64,000 bases of DNA, from contig JH720321.1 in NCBI GenBank assembly GCA_000231825.2, positions 314,761-378,760 of the forward strand, written 5' to 3'. Shown one piece after another: positions 38,501 to 55,042 of this stretch (positions within the stretch are counted from its first letter, which is position 1; every line of letters starts with the position of its first letter). The notes beneath the pieces are model-generated. The model was not told the DNA's origin, did no database searches, and saw nothing but the letters and a program-made list of their open reading frames with translations. Made by a program: the position numbers and the translations under genes. This DNA comes from Tetrahymena elliotti 4EA (Eukaryota; Ciliophora; Oligohymenophorea; Hymenostomatida; Tetrahymenidae).

Positions 38501-41500
38501 AAAGCTTCAAAATAACAAAAGAAGAAGTAATTACAACATAAAGAGTAATATTTACTGATTTCTTATCAGGAAGAGTAATTTTATTTGATTGAATAAACAC
38601 AAATAATTAATTAATACAAAATAATTAGGAATTAGAACCTAGAATATATGCCCCTGTTGATGATTTAGACTAGTTTATAGATAAGGTAAAATAATAAAAA
38701 ATATTATTTTCAATATAATTTATTATGAATTGATAATTAGATGGATTACTTTTAAGAAGAATACAACACTGATAATACATTTGTCATAAATGGTCCTAGA
38801 ACCTCTATGAAGCTAGTTATGTTCTTAGATGCATGTGAGCATATTGCAAGAATAGCTAGAATTATTAGATAGCCTTAAGGTAATGCTTTACTTTTTGGTG
38901 TCGGAGGTTCAGGAAGATAGAGTTTAGCTAGAATGGCTACATTCCTATCAAACTATAAGTTATTTTAGATTGAAGTTATCAAGAATTACAATATGAGATC
39001 ATGGCGTGATGATATTAAAAAATGTCTTATGATGGCTGGCGTTGAAAATAAATCTCTAACTTTCTTATTTGTTGATACTTAAATTATTAATGAACAAATG
39101 CTTGAAGATATTAATAATATTCTCAATTCTGGTGATGTCACAAATATTTATTAAGAAAAAGATATGGAAGACATTCAAAATGCATGCAAGATGGACTGTA
39201 TCAAAAAGGGTTTATAGCCTAATAAGATGAATATCTTCACTTAGTATTTAATCAGAGTTAAAAAGAATGTCCATATTGTTATTGCTATGTCTCCTATAGG
39301 AGAAGCATTTGCTACTAGATTACGTATGTTCCCTTCATTAGTTTCATGTTCTACTATTGATTGGTTCACTGAGTGGCCTGAAGAAGCCTTGTTAGGTGTA
39401 GGTAAAGGATAACTTGCAGATTATGAAGAAGATCTCAAAATTCAAGGATTAACTTCTAACTTAGTCACAATCTTTAAAGATTGCCACAAATCTGTTGAAA
39501 AAATATCTTAGCGTTATTTCTAAGAGCTCAGAAGGTAATCATTTAATAAAAATAAATTTAATTGTTTTAAATAAATTTTTAAATTAATTAGATATAATTA
39601 TGTAACTCCTACCAGCTTTTTAGAGCTTCTTAACTTGTATAAGTCTATTTTAGATTCAAAGAATAGGGGTTTAAATGAATAAATTTAAAGATTAAAGAGT
39701 GGTTTAGATAAACTTGCAGGAGCAAATAAGGCTGTAGAAGAAATGAAAATTACTCTAACAAAAATGAGACCTGAGCTCGAAATTGCTTAAGAATAAACTT
39801 AAAAAATGATGGAGTTTTTAGAAGTAGAGTAAAAGGATGCTGATGAAACTTAAAAAATTGTAGCAAAAGAAGAAATTATAGCTAAGAAATAGGAAAAAGA
39901 AGCTTTAGAATTAGCAGAGAAAGCAGAAGCTGCAGTTGCTGAAGCTAATAGCTCTTTAGCAAAAACTCTTAAGAATGTAAGTGAGCTTAGAAAGGAACAT
40001 TTAGTAGAAGTTAAATCTCTTTAGACTCCTCCAGAAGCAGTTAAAATCACCTTAGCAGGTGTCGTTATTCTGTGTACTGATCATGTTAAGAAAGTTGGTG
40101 AAATTGTTATTACGGCAGTTAAAGATTCATTTGGTAAAAAAGAAGAAAATTATTTCTAAACTGCTAAATAGTATTTGTTGACAGATCCAAAAGAACTTCT
40201 TAACATTTTGATGACTTATAATAGAGAAAGTATTAACCCAAAATATATTGAAAAATTAGAAAAAGTTTGCTTCCCTCATCCTAAATTCAATGAAGCTGAT
40301 GCCTAAGGTGGTAGTAAAGCTACTGGTTATCTCTTTGGTTGGGTCAAAGCTATGTATGATTTCCACAAAGTCTTTACTGAAACTGAGCCTTTAAGAAAGT
40401 AACTAGATGAAGTCAAACGTGTAGTATAATTAAAAACAGAAGAATTAAAGGAGAAGAAAGAATCATTAGAAAAAATTAACTAAAAAATTAACAACTTAAA
40501 ACAATAATCAGAAGAGAAAATTAGACAAAAGGTAATCAATATGCTTTTAATTTCATAAATTATTCTAATTAATTTTAAAACTGAATAGGAATATTTGACT
40601 AACTAAATTAAAGAATGTGAAATCAAGTTAGAAAGAGCTTAAAAACTTACTGATGGTTTGAAAGACGAAAAAGAAAGATGGTCAAAAGATATAGAACTCT
40701 TATCAGAAAAAGGTAATAAAATTAAAAATGTTTTATGATTAATTAATCACCTCTATTTAAATAGGTTAACTGTACCCTGGTGATGCAGCTATTGCAGCAG
40801 CTATGCTTGCTTATAGTGGTTCATTTGTTGCATCTTATAGATCAGAATTAGAACACATGTGGATTAAATTTTTGAACGATAGAAATATTTTACATACTGA
40901 CAACATTACTATGAGATCGTTCCTTGGTGATGAAGTTCAAATTTAGACTTGGAATCTTTGTGGTAATAAAATTTATTTTGCCTTATTTTTTATTTTTATA
41001 AGCAGAAGAGTAAATTCTGAAAATAAGTTTCTTGGATTAACATTAAATTAGCAACTATTATATTACAAATATTAATAGCTCAGTTTGGTAAAATAATTTA
41101 TTTTAAATAGGTTTACCTAAGGATGGAACAAGTATTGAGAATGGTATTTTAATTGATAAAAGTAGAAGACGTCCTTTGATGATTGACCCTCAAAATTAAG
41201 CTAACAAGTATATTAAGAATCTTGGTAGAGAAGTAAAAGGAGACATTATTGTACAAAAAGTAAGTGATCCTTCGTTAATGCGTAGTATTGAATAAGCTCT
41301 TCAATTTGGTAAATGGGTTCTTGTTGAAGCTGTTGGCAGAGATTTAGACCCTTCTCTTGAACCTGTCCTAAATCAATAATTAATTCGCTAAGGAAATGAA
41401 TACTTAATCTAATTTGGTGAAAAACGTTTGAATTATAGTCCAGATTTCCGTTTCTTTATGACAACTAATTTACGTAATCCTCACTACTCTCCAGAAACAA

Positions 41501-44500
41501 GTGTAAAAGTCACAATTATTAACTTTGCTATCACACCTTTTGGTTTAGAAGAGTAGATGCTTGCAAGAGTTGTAGAAAAAGAAAATCCAAATCTTGAAAA
41601 TAGAAAAAATGAAATTGTACGTAAGAATGCTCAAGATAAAAGAGATTTAGTTGCAACTGAAGATTAGATTCTATTTTCTTTATCATCTACCAAGGGAGAT
41701 ATAGCTGATATCTTACTAGATGAAACACTCATAAATCAATTATAAAATTCCAAGAAATTTGCAGCTGAAATCAATCAAAGAGTAAAAGATTCTAAAAAGA
41801 CTGAAATAGAAATTGATAAGGCTAGAGAAGGATATCGTCCAGTAGCTTTCAGAACTTCAATATTATTCTTCTGTATTTTAGAATTAGCTACCATTGATCC
41901 TATGTATCAATATTCCTTATAATGGTAATAAATAAATTCTTTTTCCTTTTCAAATTAATAATCTTTCTAAATGAAAAAAGGTTTATCAATTTGTTTGAAA
42001 TGGGTGTTGAAAATGCTGAGTAAAGTGAAGAGCTTGAATAAAGATTGCACAATTTAAATGAATATTTCACATACTCTTTATATGAGAATGTTTGTAGATC
42101 TCTTTTTGAAAAGCATAAACTTATTTTCTCCTTCTTGCTGACTTAAAGAATTTTAGCTTCTAAAAATGAAATAAATCTTGAGGAGTGGCAATATCTTTTA
42201 TCTGGACCTTAAGGTTCTATTCAACTCAAATAAAACCCAACTAACTGGATAGCTGATAGTAGTTGGCCTGATATTTATAAGTAACTGAATGGAATGAATA
42301 AACTTCCCAATTTCTAAGGTATTGAAGATCATTTCATGCAAAATCCTGATAGCTATAAAGATATTTATGATGCATAAAATCCTCATGAAGTATTTAAGAT
42401 TAGATTTAATATGTTTTTTAACAATTTATTAATAAAACTAGATGGATATCCCTGGAGATTGGAATACAAAACTTGATGAGTTTGAAAAAATTGTTTTCTT
42501 AAAGTTCATCAGATCTGATAAATGTATTCCAGCTATATAAAACTGGATTAAGAACAGAATAGGAAAAGAATTTATAATTGTTCCTACCTTTGATTTGGCG
42601 AAGTGCTTCAAAGATTCTACTATTCTTACTCCTCTTATTTTCGTTTTATCACCTGGTTCTGATCCAGTTTCTGATTTCTAAAAATTCGCAGAAGAAAATA
42701 ATATGACTAGAAAAGTAATTAATCATTGTTATTTATAAGAAGGAAAAGTGAAATAATTTATAAAATATAAAGGTAAAAATGATTTCTTTAGGTTAAGGTT
42801 AAGGACCTAAAGCAGAAAAATTAATTGTAGAAGGTAAATAAGCAGGTGGATGGATTTTATTACAAAACTGTCATTTAGCAACAAGTTGGATGCCTGAATT
42901 AGAAAGACTTTGTGAGGAATTTGATGAGACTATGCACAAAGATTTCAGGCTTTGGTAATTCATTGATTTTTTGCTTTATTTTTAAATTTTTATTATTTTT
43001 ATTGAAACAAATTATCAAATAAAAAAGGTTGACTTCTGCTCCAAGTAGTACTTTCCCTTCTAGTGTTTTATAAAATGGTGTAAAAATGACCATTGAACCT
43101 CCTACAGGTTTAAGAGCTAATCTTTTAAGAAGTTACAAGAATTTAAGTGATTAAGAGTTGAGTGATTGTAAGAAGCCAAATGAATTTAAAAAGCTGCTTT
43201 TTGGTTTCTGTCTTTTCCATGCTATTATTTAAGATAGAAGAAAGTTTGGACCTATTGGTTGGAATATTGCATATGAATTTACTAATGAAGATTTAGGTGT
43301 TTGCAAAAAGTAATTAAAATTACTCCTTGATGAATATGCTGAAATACCATACAAAGTATTGAATTATCTTGGTGCTGAAATTAACTATGGTGGAAGAGTA
43401 ACAGATGATAAAGATATTCGTTTAATTAAGAGTATATTGGCGGCATATTGTAGTAAGGAAGTATTGCGTGATGGCCATAAATTCTCAGAAAGTGGTCTAT
43501 ATTTATCTATCCCTGCAAGTACATAAGAAGATTACATAAAGTATATCGAAAACTTACCTTTGAATCCTGCTCCAGAAGCTTTTGGTTTACATGATAATGC
43601 TGAAATAACAAATGCCTAAAATGAAACCAGAGATTTACTTGAATCATTGCTTTCACTTCAGCCTCGTGAGCAAGGTGGTGAAGGTAAAAGTAGAGAAGAA
43701 AAAATTACAGAAATAGCTAATTTCATTCAATAATAAACTCCACCAGTTTGGGACATTGAAAGTATATCAAAATAATATCCTACAGATTATAATGAATCTA
43801 TGAATACAGTCCTTGTTTAAGAATTAATTAGATACAATAGATTATTAGAAATAATGGAAATTTCTCTAGTACAAGTAAAGAAAGCTCTTGTTGGTTTGAT
43901 TGTTATGAGTGAAGAGCTAGAAATTCTTGCCAACAACTTACATGATAACTAAGTTCCTCATATGTGGAATGAAAAGGGTCATCTCTCACTAAAACCATTA
44001 ATGTCATGGATAGAAGATCTTAACTAAAGAGTAAATTTCCTTAACGATTGGATTAAGAATGGCACTCCTAAAATATTTTGGATATCAGGTAAATTTTATT
44101 TTTATAAATTTTTAAAAATTAAACTTAAAATAAATTTAATAAAAATAGGATTCTTCTTCCCACAAGCATTTGTTACAGGAACTCTTTAAAATTATGCAAG
44201 AAGAAAATTTGTTGCAATCGATAAACTATAATTTGAATACAAAGTACTTGATATAGATCCTAACAATGTTAAAGAAAAACCTGATGAAGGTTGTTATATC
44301 TATGGTATTTACCTTGAAGGAGCAAGATGGGATTACAAAAAGCAAGTCATCAACTAACCCAAGCCTAAAGAATTGTATTCAGATCTTCCAGTTATGCACC
44401 TACTCCCAGTAGTAGATAGATAGAAATCAGAAAAGAGTAAATTCCCCTTTTAAAAATATGTTGAATATTAATTAATTGTTTTAAAATAGTTATTTATAAT

Positions 44501-44653
44501 TGCCCACTATACAAAGTTGTAAGTAGAAGAGGTACTTTAAGTACAACTGGACACAGTACTAACTTTGTTATGTTTATAGAACTTCCTTCAAATAAATCAG
44601 AAGATACCTGGGTAAGAGGAGGGGTTGCTGCTTTCCTTGCTTTGAGATATTGA
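29596..44653 (+). CDS. axonemal inner-arm-type dynein heavy chain (about 4,197 aa)
   Basis: A complete microtubule motor heavy chain. I placed 32 introns (47-282 bp; 2,464 bp in all). The remaining 12,594 nt are an exact multiple of three and end on TGA at 44651-44653. The N-terminal tail contains [10 protein letters not shown] and [10 protein letters not shown]. The linker follows, with [14 protein letters not shown]. Walker A motifs are GPAGTGKT in AAA1 (about residue 1518), GPTGGGKT in AAA2 (about 1800), GPTGTGKS in AAA3 (about 2144) and GVGGSGRQS in AAA4 (about 2502). FCFDEFNR-type ([10 protein letters not shown]) and VDDLNMP Walker B motifs are present. The antiparallel stalk coiled coils enclose the microtubule-binding tip (about 2830-3000). 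AAA5-6 hold [27 protein letters not shown] and [16 protein letters not shown]. The C-terminal domain has [12 protein letters not shown] and [10 protein letters not shown]. Length and tail resemble the single-headed DNAH1/3/6/7 class; the exact orthologue cannot be fixed by eye. Confidence 0.93.
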
Positions 44654-45394
44654 AAATAATTAAAAATTTATTTTTTATAATCTAATAAAAATAATACAAA
44701 ATTTAAAAGTTCTTTAAAAGATGCATAAATTAAATTAATAAATAAATAAAAATAACAATCTAAAACTTATTGTTGTTTTAGAAAAAACCAATACTAAATA
44801 AAATTAAAAAAATTAAAAGAAATTAAATTTTTTTAAAACTTAATGTAAATGGTATATGTAAATTCACTTGCTTGCTACTATTTTATTAATAGGATCTTAA
44901 AAAATTTTAAAAACTTTTTATAAATTTTATTTTTATGATTTAAAATTCTAAAATCAATTATTAACTTATAAAAAATTTGAAAATTATTTTTTTAAAGATT
45001 TTATGTTTGTTTAACTCAAATTTGCATGTATAATAAGTTCAAAAATTTTAGCTTTTCTTGGCTTAAAGTAATTTACTTTATTCATTTTTAAAAGAATTTG
45101 AAATTATGAGAGAAAAATAACAAATAAAAGAATTTAGTAATTTTATATTGATTTTTTTAATTTTTAAAAATTATTTCATCAATATTCTTAAAAACTTTCA
45201 AAATATTTTTAAAGACCTTTGAAAATTAACTAAAATTAGTTTCATGCTTTTGATTTAAAATAGAATTCAACAACTAATTTAATAAAATTTTATTAATTTA
45301 AATAATAGTTTTAAAATGCTTTTGAATATGAATGAAGTAAGTTTAAACATTTTAATTTAAGTGAGAATACTAAATAAACAATTTTAAATGTATA
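44654..45394. other. convergent intergenic region
   Basis: About 740 bp between the 3' ends of the dynein heavy chain (+) and DYNC2I2 (-) genes. Strongly AT-rich with no frame or repeat of note. Confidence 0.5.
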
Positions 45395-47815
45395 TCATTG
45401 CTTTTTCATTTCTTCAATTATTTTAATGAAATTAGATAATTCGTCTTTTTTTGGAGTTATCAAATTATCAGATAGCTAATAAATTTTAATTTGGCATTTA
45501 GAGTAAGTAACTGCTACTAAATCTGTTTGTTTATAATTGAATTTAAGTTAAAGAGCCTAAGTACCAGTTTCCATACCTTTTGGCTCAATAGTATTTATTG
45601 GAGATATTTTATTATCTAAAAGATCATAAAAAACAACTTCACCATTAGACATACAGGCACCAAAAACACTAGGACGTTTAGGAGACCATTCTGATCTAAA
45701 AATATAATTTCCAAAATTTTCTACACTATACATTGACTTAGACTAAATGATAAAATAATTTAATACATATTTATATAAAAGAAAAAAATATTACGGCGAA
45801 GAAGTCAAATAATTTGACAGAACCATCAAGAGATGAAGTTATAAATAAACTTTTATAAAAAGGAGAAAAACTAATTGAGTATACAGGACCCAAATGAGGT
45901 TCATAAGCAGATTTTACAGGGTTAGGATAAAGCTTAGAGACTTCAGGCTTAGAATTAAATATATGATCCAACTATATTTCTCTTATTCCTTTTGCACCAC
46001 AATATTACTCTACTCCCATTTTTATTTCCATTAAATTTTTGCTGACAATATTCATCATAAAGGGGAATGTACTGGGTTTCCAAGTTAATTTTTGAGAAAC
46101 TAAATTAAAAATTTGAAATGTTTGAAATTTAATGTCAATGTATCTTGTAAATATTTCTTATAAATTTTTGATTACCTGACTATACCTCCTGAATTTATCT
46201 CTAACTCAAATCAATTTAAGCACGAACAACTGAACCAGCCTCAGAACCTACTATGAAATTATTTTTATCATCTGAATATTGAGCAAAGCAAAGACCTCCA
46301 ACACTAACAACTTCTCCCTCTTTCTTACGAACCATAAAATAACCTTTTGCGGGATAAGCTAAAGAATTTTCTTATTAATTCTAAGCTCTATCTAAATTAA
46401 CTGTCCATTAAAGTATTTTTCCATCAGTACTCAAAGAAAACAATTACTTTTTTGAATAAACTTAAATTGAATTTATGTCTTATTGAACAATAAAAATACC
46501 TATTGTACTTAAAGTGAACCTTATTTTTATATTTCATACCATTATAATTATGTTATAGCCTCTCTATGGAAATATTCATCTATATTAGACTTACAAACTA
46601 AATTTTCTTCTTCATCTTATAAATCCCATACAAAAACCTCACCTAATAAATAAAAATTTTCATCAATTTCTTTTAATTATTATTTTAATAGCATTTTACC
46701 ATTAAAAGATCCTCCTGCCAATATATTAGGTTTAGTTGGATGGAATTATATTGATGTTAAGCTTACCTATTTGATACATAAAACATTAAATGAATGTATC
46801 TAGTAATTTATTTCTTAAAATAATTTCAAAATCATGTTGCAATATTCTCAAAGCATATTAAACTTTTTCAACAATGTGATTTGAAAAAAGAAATTAGGTA
46901 TATCTCTCATTTGGAAATATTTTAAGTTATTTATGTTAATAAGATAATTTTGCTAATTAATTACTTCTGTTTCAATAACAACAGAGGGTTTATTCTCAAT
47001 AAAATTTCTTTTGGAGAGGTTCCATGCACAAACAAAAGATCTTTCACTAGAAGTACCTTTATGTTCAAATTTACCATATGCAGCAGCTAGAATAAGACCT
47101 GTACAATTCCAGCTTATATCAGTTATTTCTAATTAATTTTCCTTCTCTATTACCTTTAAATTGGAAATTTAATAGGTTCAAACTTTTTATAATATGTTTT
47201 TACTTTATTTAGAGCATTTGATAAGGTATATATACAGCCAATATCTTTTCTAAAATCTGTCCATTTAGGCTAATAATCTATAATAGGTGTTATCATTATT
47301 AAAGAAAAATGCTTTTTAGAATATATTTACATTCTAAAGCTTTTATATTTGTATTAAGGGCGTTAGTGATCATTGGATAAACTCTTTTTAAGAATCTATA
47401 TAAATCATTTTGATTGTATTCTACTTAACTTTCTTCCTTCTCCTCTCCCTTTCCTTTCTAAGATTCACTAATAATCTTTTCAGTAACTTACATCTATTAT
47501 TTAGAATTTATACATCTAAATTATTGCATCAAATAATATGCTATATATTCTTTTGATTACTTTAACTGATCTTCCATCCTATTTAGTTGTAGTGGAGGCA
47601 TCTTCATATTAAATTACTGGAGTCTAAGTACCCCTCATAAATTGCTATACTCCTTCTGAAGAAGTGAAACTAATATATTCACATTTAGAGATTATTAATC
47701 AATTAAAACAAATTTTATTTTTTGAAATGTAAAATTCTAAAACAAAAAATTCTCACTCAAAATCCTAAGTTTCCATAGAATAATCATCAAATTCTACTCT
47801 ATTTGTGCTTCTCAT
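45395..47815 (-). CDS. DYNC2I2: DYNC2I2/WDR34, cytoplasmic dynein-2 intermediate chain (about 575 aa)
   Basis: Intermediate chain of the retrograde intraflagellar-transport motor. Ten exons: 47815-47757, 47669-47561, 47493-47331, 47277-47204, 47153-46965, 46766-46700, 46642-46500, 46446-46176, 46099-45795 and 45742-45395. They sum to 576 codons. The N-terminal part contains RGTQTPVIQYED, comparable to the light-chain-binding TQT region, then DLYRFLKRV. The WD40 propeller gives the family assignment: DISWNCTGLILAAAYGKFEH, SFVCAWNLSKRN, HPTKPNILAGGSFNGEVFVW, FSLSTDGKILQW, GPVYSISFSPF, SSLDGSVKLFDF, FRSEWSPKRPSVFGAC and NGEVVFYDL. These match WDR34 block by block. One junction (around 46100-46180) is ambiguous: two splice choices both keep an open frame, so 46 or so residues before the GPVYSI repeat may be wrong. 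Confidence 0.85.
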
Positions 47816-49301
47816 TTATTTTTTATATCAAAACTAATAAATTATGTGAAATTACTTGCTTTGAGTAATATTTAAAATACAAAAAGATATACTAAGAATA
47901 ATATAAGTTCTATATATATTTTGATTTAAATAAGAATAAATGCAACAATACTTATTTATCATAAAATATTAAAAATTTGAAATATTAAATCATTTAATAA
48001 ATACAATCAAAATAAACTTGTTTATTTATTGTTCATAAAAAATACTTGGCAAAACTACTTGTTAAATTTGAAAATTGCATTTATTTACTGTGTAAAATTT
48101 AATAATAATTAAAAATATCACTTATTTTTTAATATATTTTTAATAATCATAAAATTTTAATAAAGAAAATTAATGTATTATTTTTGAATGATTAATAAAA
48201 GTTTTATTTTTTGTTCTCATTTTGAACTCGATTTTACTTTGATTTTATTAAAAAATAAAAAATATTTGATGGATTGTTATTTATGAGTAATGAATAATGA
48301 AAAAGTAATTTCAATAATAATTTATTTTTTTAATTTAAGATATTATATTTAATAGATAAATAATATTAAAAAATATAGAAAATAACAAATTTTTTTAATA
48401 AAACTTTATCAGAAAAATATTTAAAATCAAAATTAGTAACCTGAATATTGAAAAAAGTATCAGCATTCTTTTTACTTTTAAAATAAAACATCTAATTATG
48501 ATTAGGAAAATAATATCTATTAGACACTACAATTAATATACTAGACTGAGGGAAATTAGTTAAATAATTAGCTGACAAGAAAAAATTAATTTAAATATTA
48601 TTGAATAATAATTTTATAAATGTAGAAGAATATAGAAAAGAAGTGAATTATTTCTTTTAAAAAATAAAATTTTATAAATGTAGAAGAATATAGAAAAGAA
48701 GTGAATTATTTCTTTTAAAAAATAAATTTGATCAGAAATTAGTTTATTAAATTTGAGTAGAATAAATTTTTAAATTTATTACAAAAAGAGCTTATTGATT
48801 ATTTGGATAATTAAATCTTACGTTTCTTATTTTTTCTTTTTTTCTATATAATTTGCTTTTCCTTCCTAAATTTACAAAAGATATTTCGTCTAAATAAATT
48901 TTTCAAACTTCCTAAATAATTTTTATTTTCTTTCTTTCTTTAGTTTATGTTTCATAATCTAAATAGTCTAAAGAGTTAATAAGCTTTTTATCATTTTTTA
49001 ATTGAAAAACTAAGAAAATTAGTTTCATATTACTTTTTTTTCAAAATTAATTAGTTAGTTTCTTGCCATTTTATATTTAAAAATCAAATATTTGAGAGTA
49101 AAAATTTAAATATTTAACTGAATTGAATGAATGAATAAATGAGTGAGGAATTTTTTTTGTTGATTACCTGCTTTTTTGTGTGGTAGCAGGAATCTAAATT
49201 TTAAAAGCAGACATATTTTATTGATGGATAGATATGTAATGCAATTAATGATATATATATAAAGTTATTTAATTGTTAGAATTTTTAGTGAATCAAACAG
49301 A
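47816..49301. other. intergenic region between DYNC2I2 start and alpha-tubulin end
   Basis: About 1.5 kb. It contains the DYNC2I2 promoter side and the tubulin 3' region. A 58-bp perfect tandem duplication lies at 48611-48726. No gene seen. Confidence 0.5.
48611..48726 (+). repeat. 58-bp perfect tandem duplication
   Basis: Two identical 58-bp copies, 48611-48668 and 48669-48726, in non-coding DNA. Internally AT-rich but with a unique core (GTAGAAGAATATAG), so this is not simple sequence. Confidence 0.92.
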
Positions 49302-53408
<4,107 letters not shown>

Positions 53409-54525
53409 ATGAGTTTTGATAATGAACTTTTCTAAGAGGAAGAGGATAATACTTACTAAGATACCCATTTCTTATCTGAAAACTATCTTTTTCCTGTACC
53501 TATAAAGAAGTAGGAATCGATTATTAAATTCATACAGCAAACGAAATAAAATAAAGATAGTATTTCAACAAAAGATTCAGAAAATGCATAATCTTGGGAA
53601 TATTCTAATTTTTTAGAAAATTAAAGAAAACAACTTAGGGCAGAGTATCCTTTGTCTACTGTTAATTTTAAAAAAAGTTGTATTAGTGAAAATCTGATCA
53701 AATAAGAAGAATCAATTTGCTAATATAACTAGTAATAATAATAAAATCAAGCCTTGAAATAGACTTATCCTTCCTAAAATGAATCATCTTCTGGTATTAG
53801 CAATACTTCAGAAAAAAGTGATAAGAATGAATATATTGAAAGTAAATTATTATTTATTTCATTTATCAGTTTAAGAACCAAACTAATATTTTTTATAAAT
53901 AAAAGGAATGGGAAAATGGCTAGATAGGTTGAATGAATACTAAAAAATTGAAGACCCTGATGTTTTGATAAAGAAGATTTAAGAAGATAATAAAAAAGAT
54001 GGAAAAAGTTAATTTGAATAATCAGATTTCATAAATAAGTATGAAAGCTATTATAAGGAGTTTTAATCTAAAATATCTATTTGTTAAGGACATTTTGATG
54101 AATAAATTTATGGAAAATTTAACATACCAATAACTGTTTGCCATTTGCATTTCTTCTTCACAAATTCTATTTATCATATGAAGAAAAATATGAGGAATAA
54201 AAATAATTCAAAATAATTTTTTTGTATCTGTGGACAGTCATTGAGTTAGGTAGGATCATTTGATTACCATATTAAAAATCACCTTGAATAGGGTTAAAAG
54301 GCAAAAAATCCAAGTATCTACCATCTCTATTAAAAACCAAAATAACAAAATTTTGATTATTTCAAAAAATCAGTTATTGAATATCTTGAAGGACTAGAAG
54401 AGTCTAATTTCTCAGGAAACTCAAATCATTAATGGCACTTTTTACATCTAGAAAATGCATTAGAAAACTTTAAAAATTAAAAAGAAAACTAATAAATCTA
54501 ACTTCCAATGGAAATTGAAGAGTGA
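53409..54525 (+). CDS. zinc-finger-like protein (350 aa)
   Basis: Two exons, 53409-53841 and 53906-54525, joined over a 64-bp phase-1 intron; 351 codons with TGA stop. The first half is acidic and Asn/Gln/Ser-rich and looks disordered. The second half holds a possible C2H2-type finger, FCICGQSLSQVGSFDYHIKNH, near residues 250-270. It has a short Cys-x-Cys pair and a His-x3-His pair. Just before it lie more Cys/His residues (SICQGHFDE, VCHLHFF, IYHMKKN) that could form a second, divergent finger. Cys spacing is tighter than in a classical finger, so metal binding is not certain. No DNA-binding family could be named. A transcription-related role is inference only. Confidence 0.65.
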
Positions 54526-55042
54526 TTATATAAATAAAATAAATCTTAGCTTTAAAGAATAATATTTTTTGAAATATATAAATTATATTAAAATCATTTT
54601 GAAAAGTAAAATACGCAAATTGAACTATAACAAGAGAAATAACTTTTATACACATATATATAAATATTTTTGTATCCATTTAAAATTTTTATCATAACTT
54701 TCATTGAAAATCTCATTTAACAAAAATACAATAAAATGTTTTAGATTGTTAAAATTAAGTATTATTAATTATTGAAGTAATTCCTAAAAATTAATTCTTT
54801 TTAAATTTAAATATGCTTTTTTACATTTGAAATAGTTATTAATTTGCTTTAATAGGTATTTTTTTGATAATTTTTATTAATGTAATTTTAAAAGAAAAAA
54901 ATATATAAAGAGTTTATGACTATCAACATCTTTTTAACATAATATATTATATGTATTTATTGTACCAATACTGAACACAGATTATTATAAATATTAATAC
55001 TTTTTTACTTGAAAGAAAAATAAAAATTTATATTACTGTTAA
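54526..55042. other. convergent intergenic spacer
   Basis: About 520 bp between two gene ends. AT-rich, no frame of note; the minus-strand frame at 54470-54679 overlaps coding DNA and is low complexity. Confidence 0.45.
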
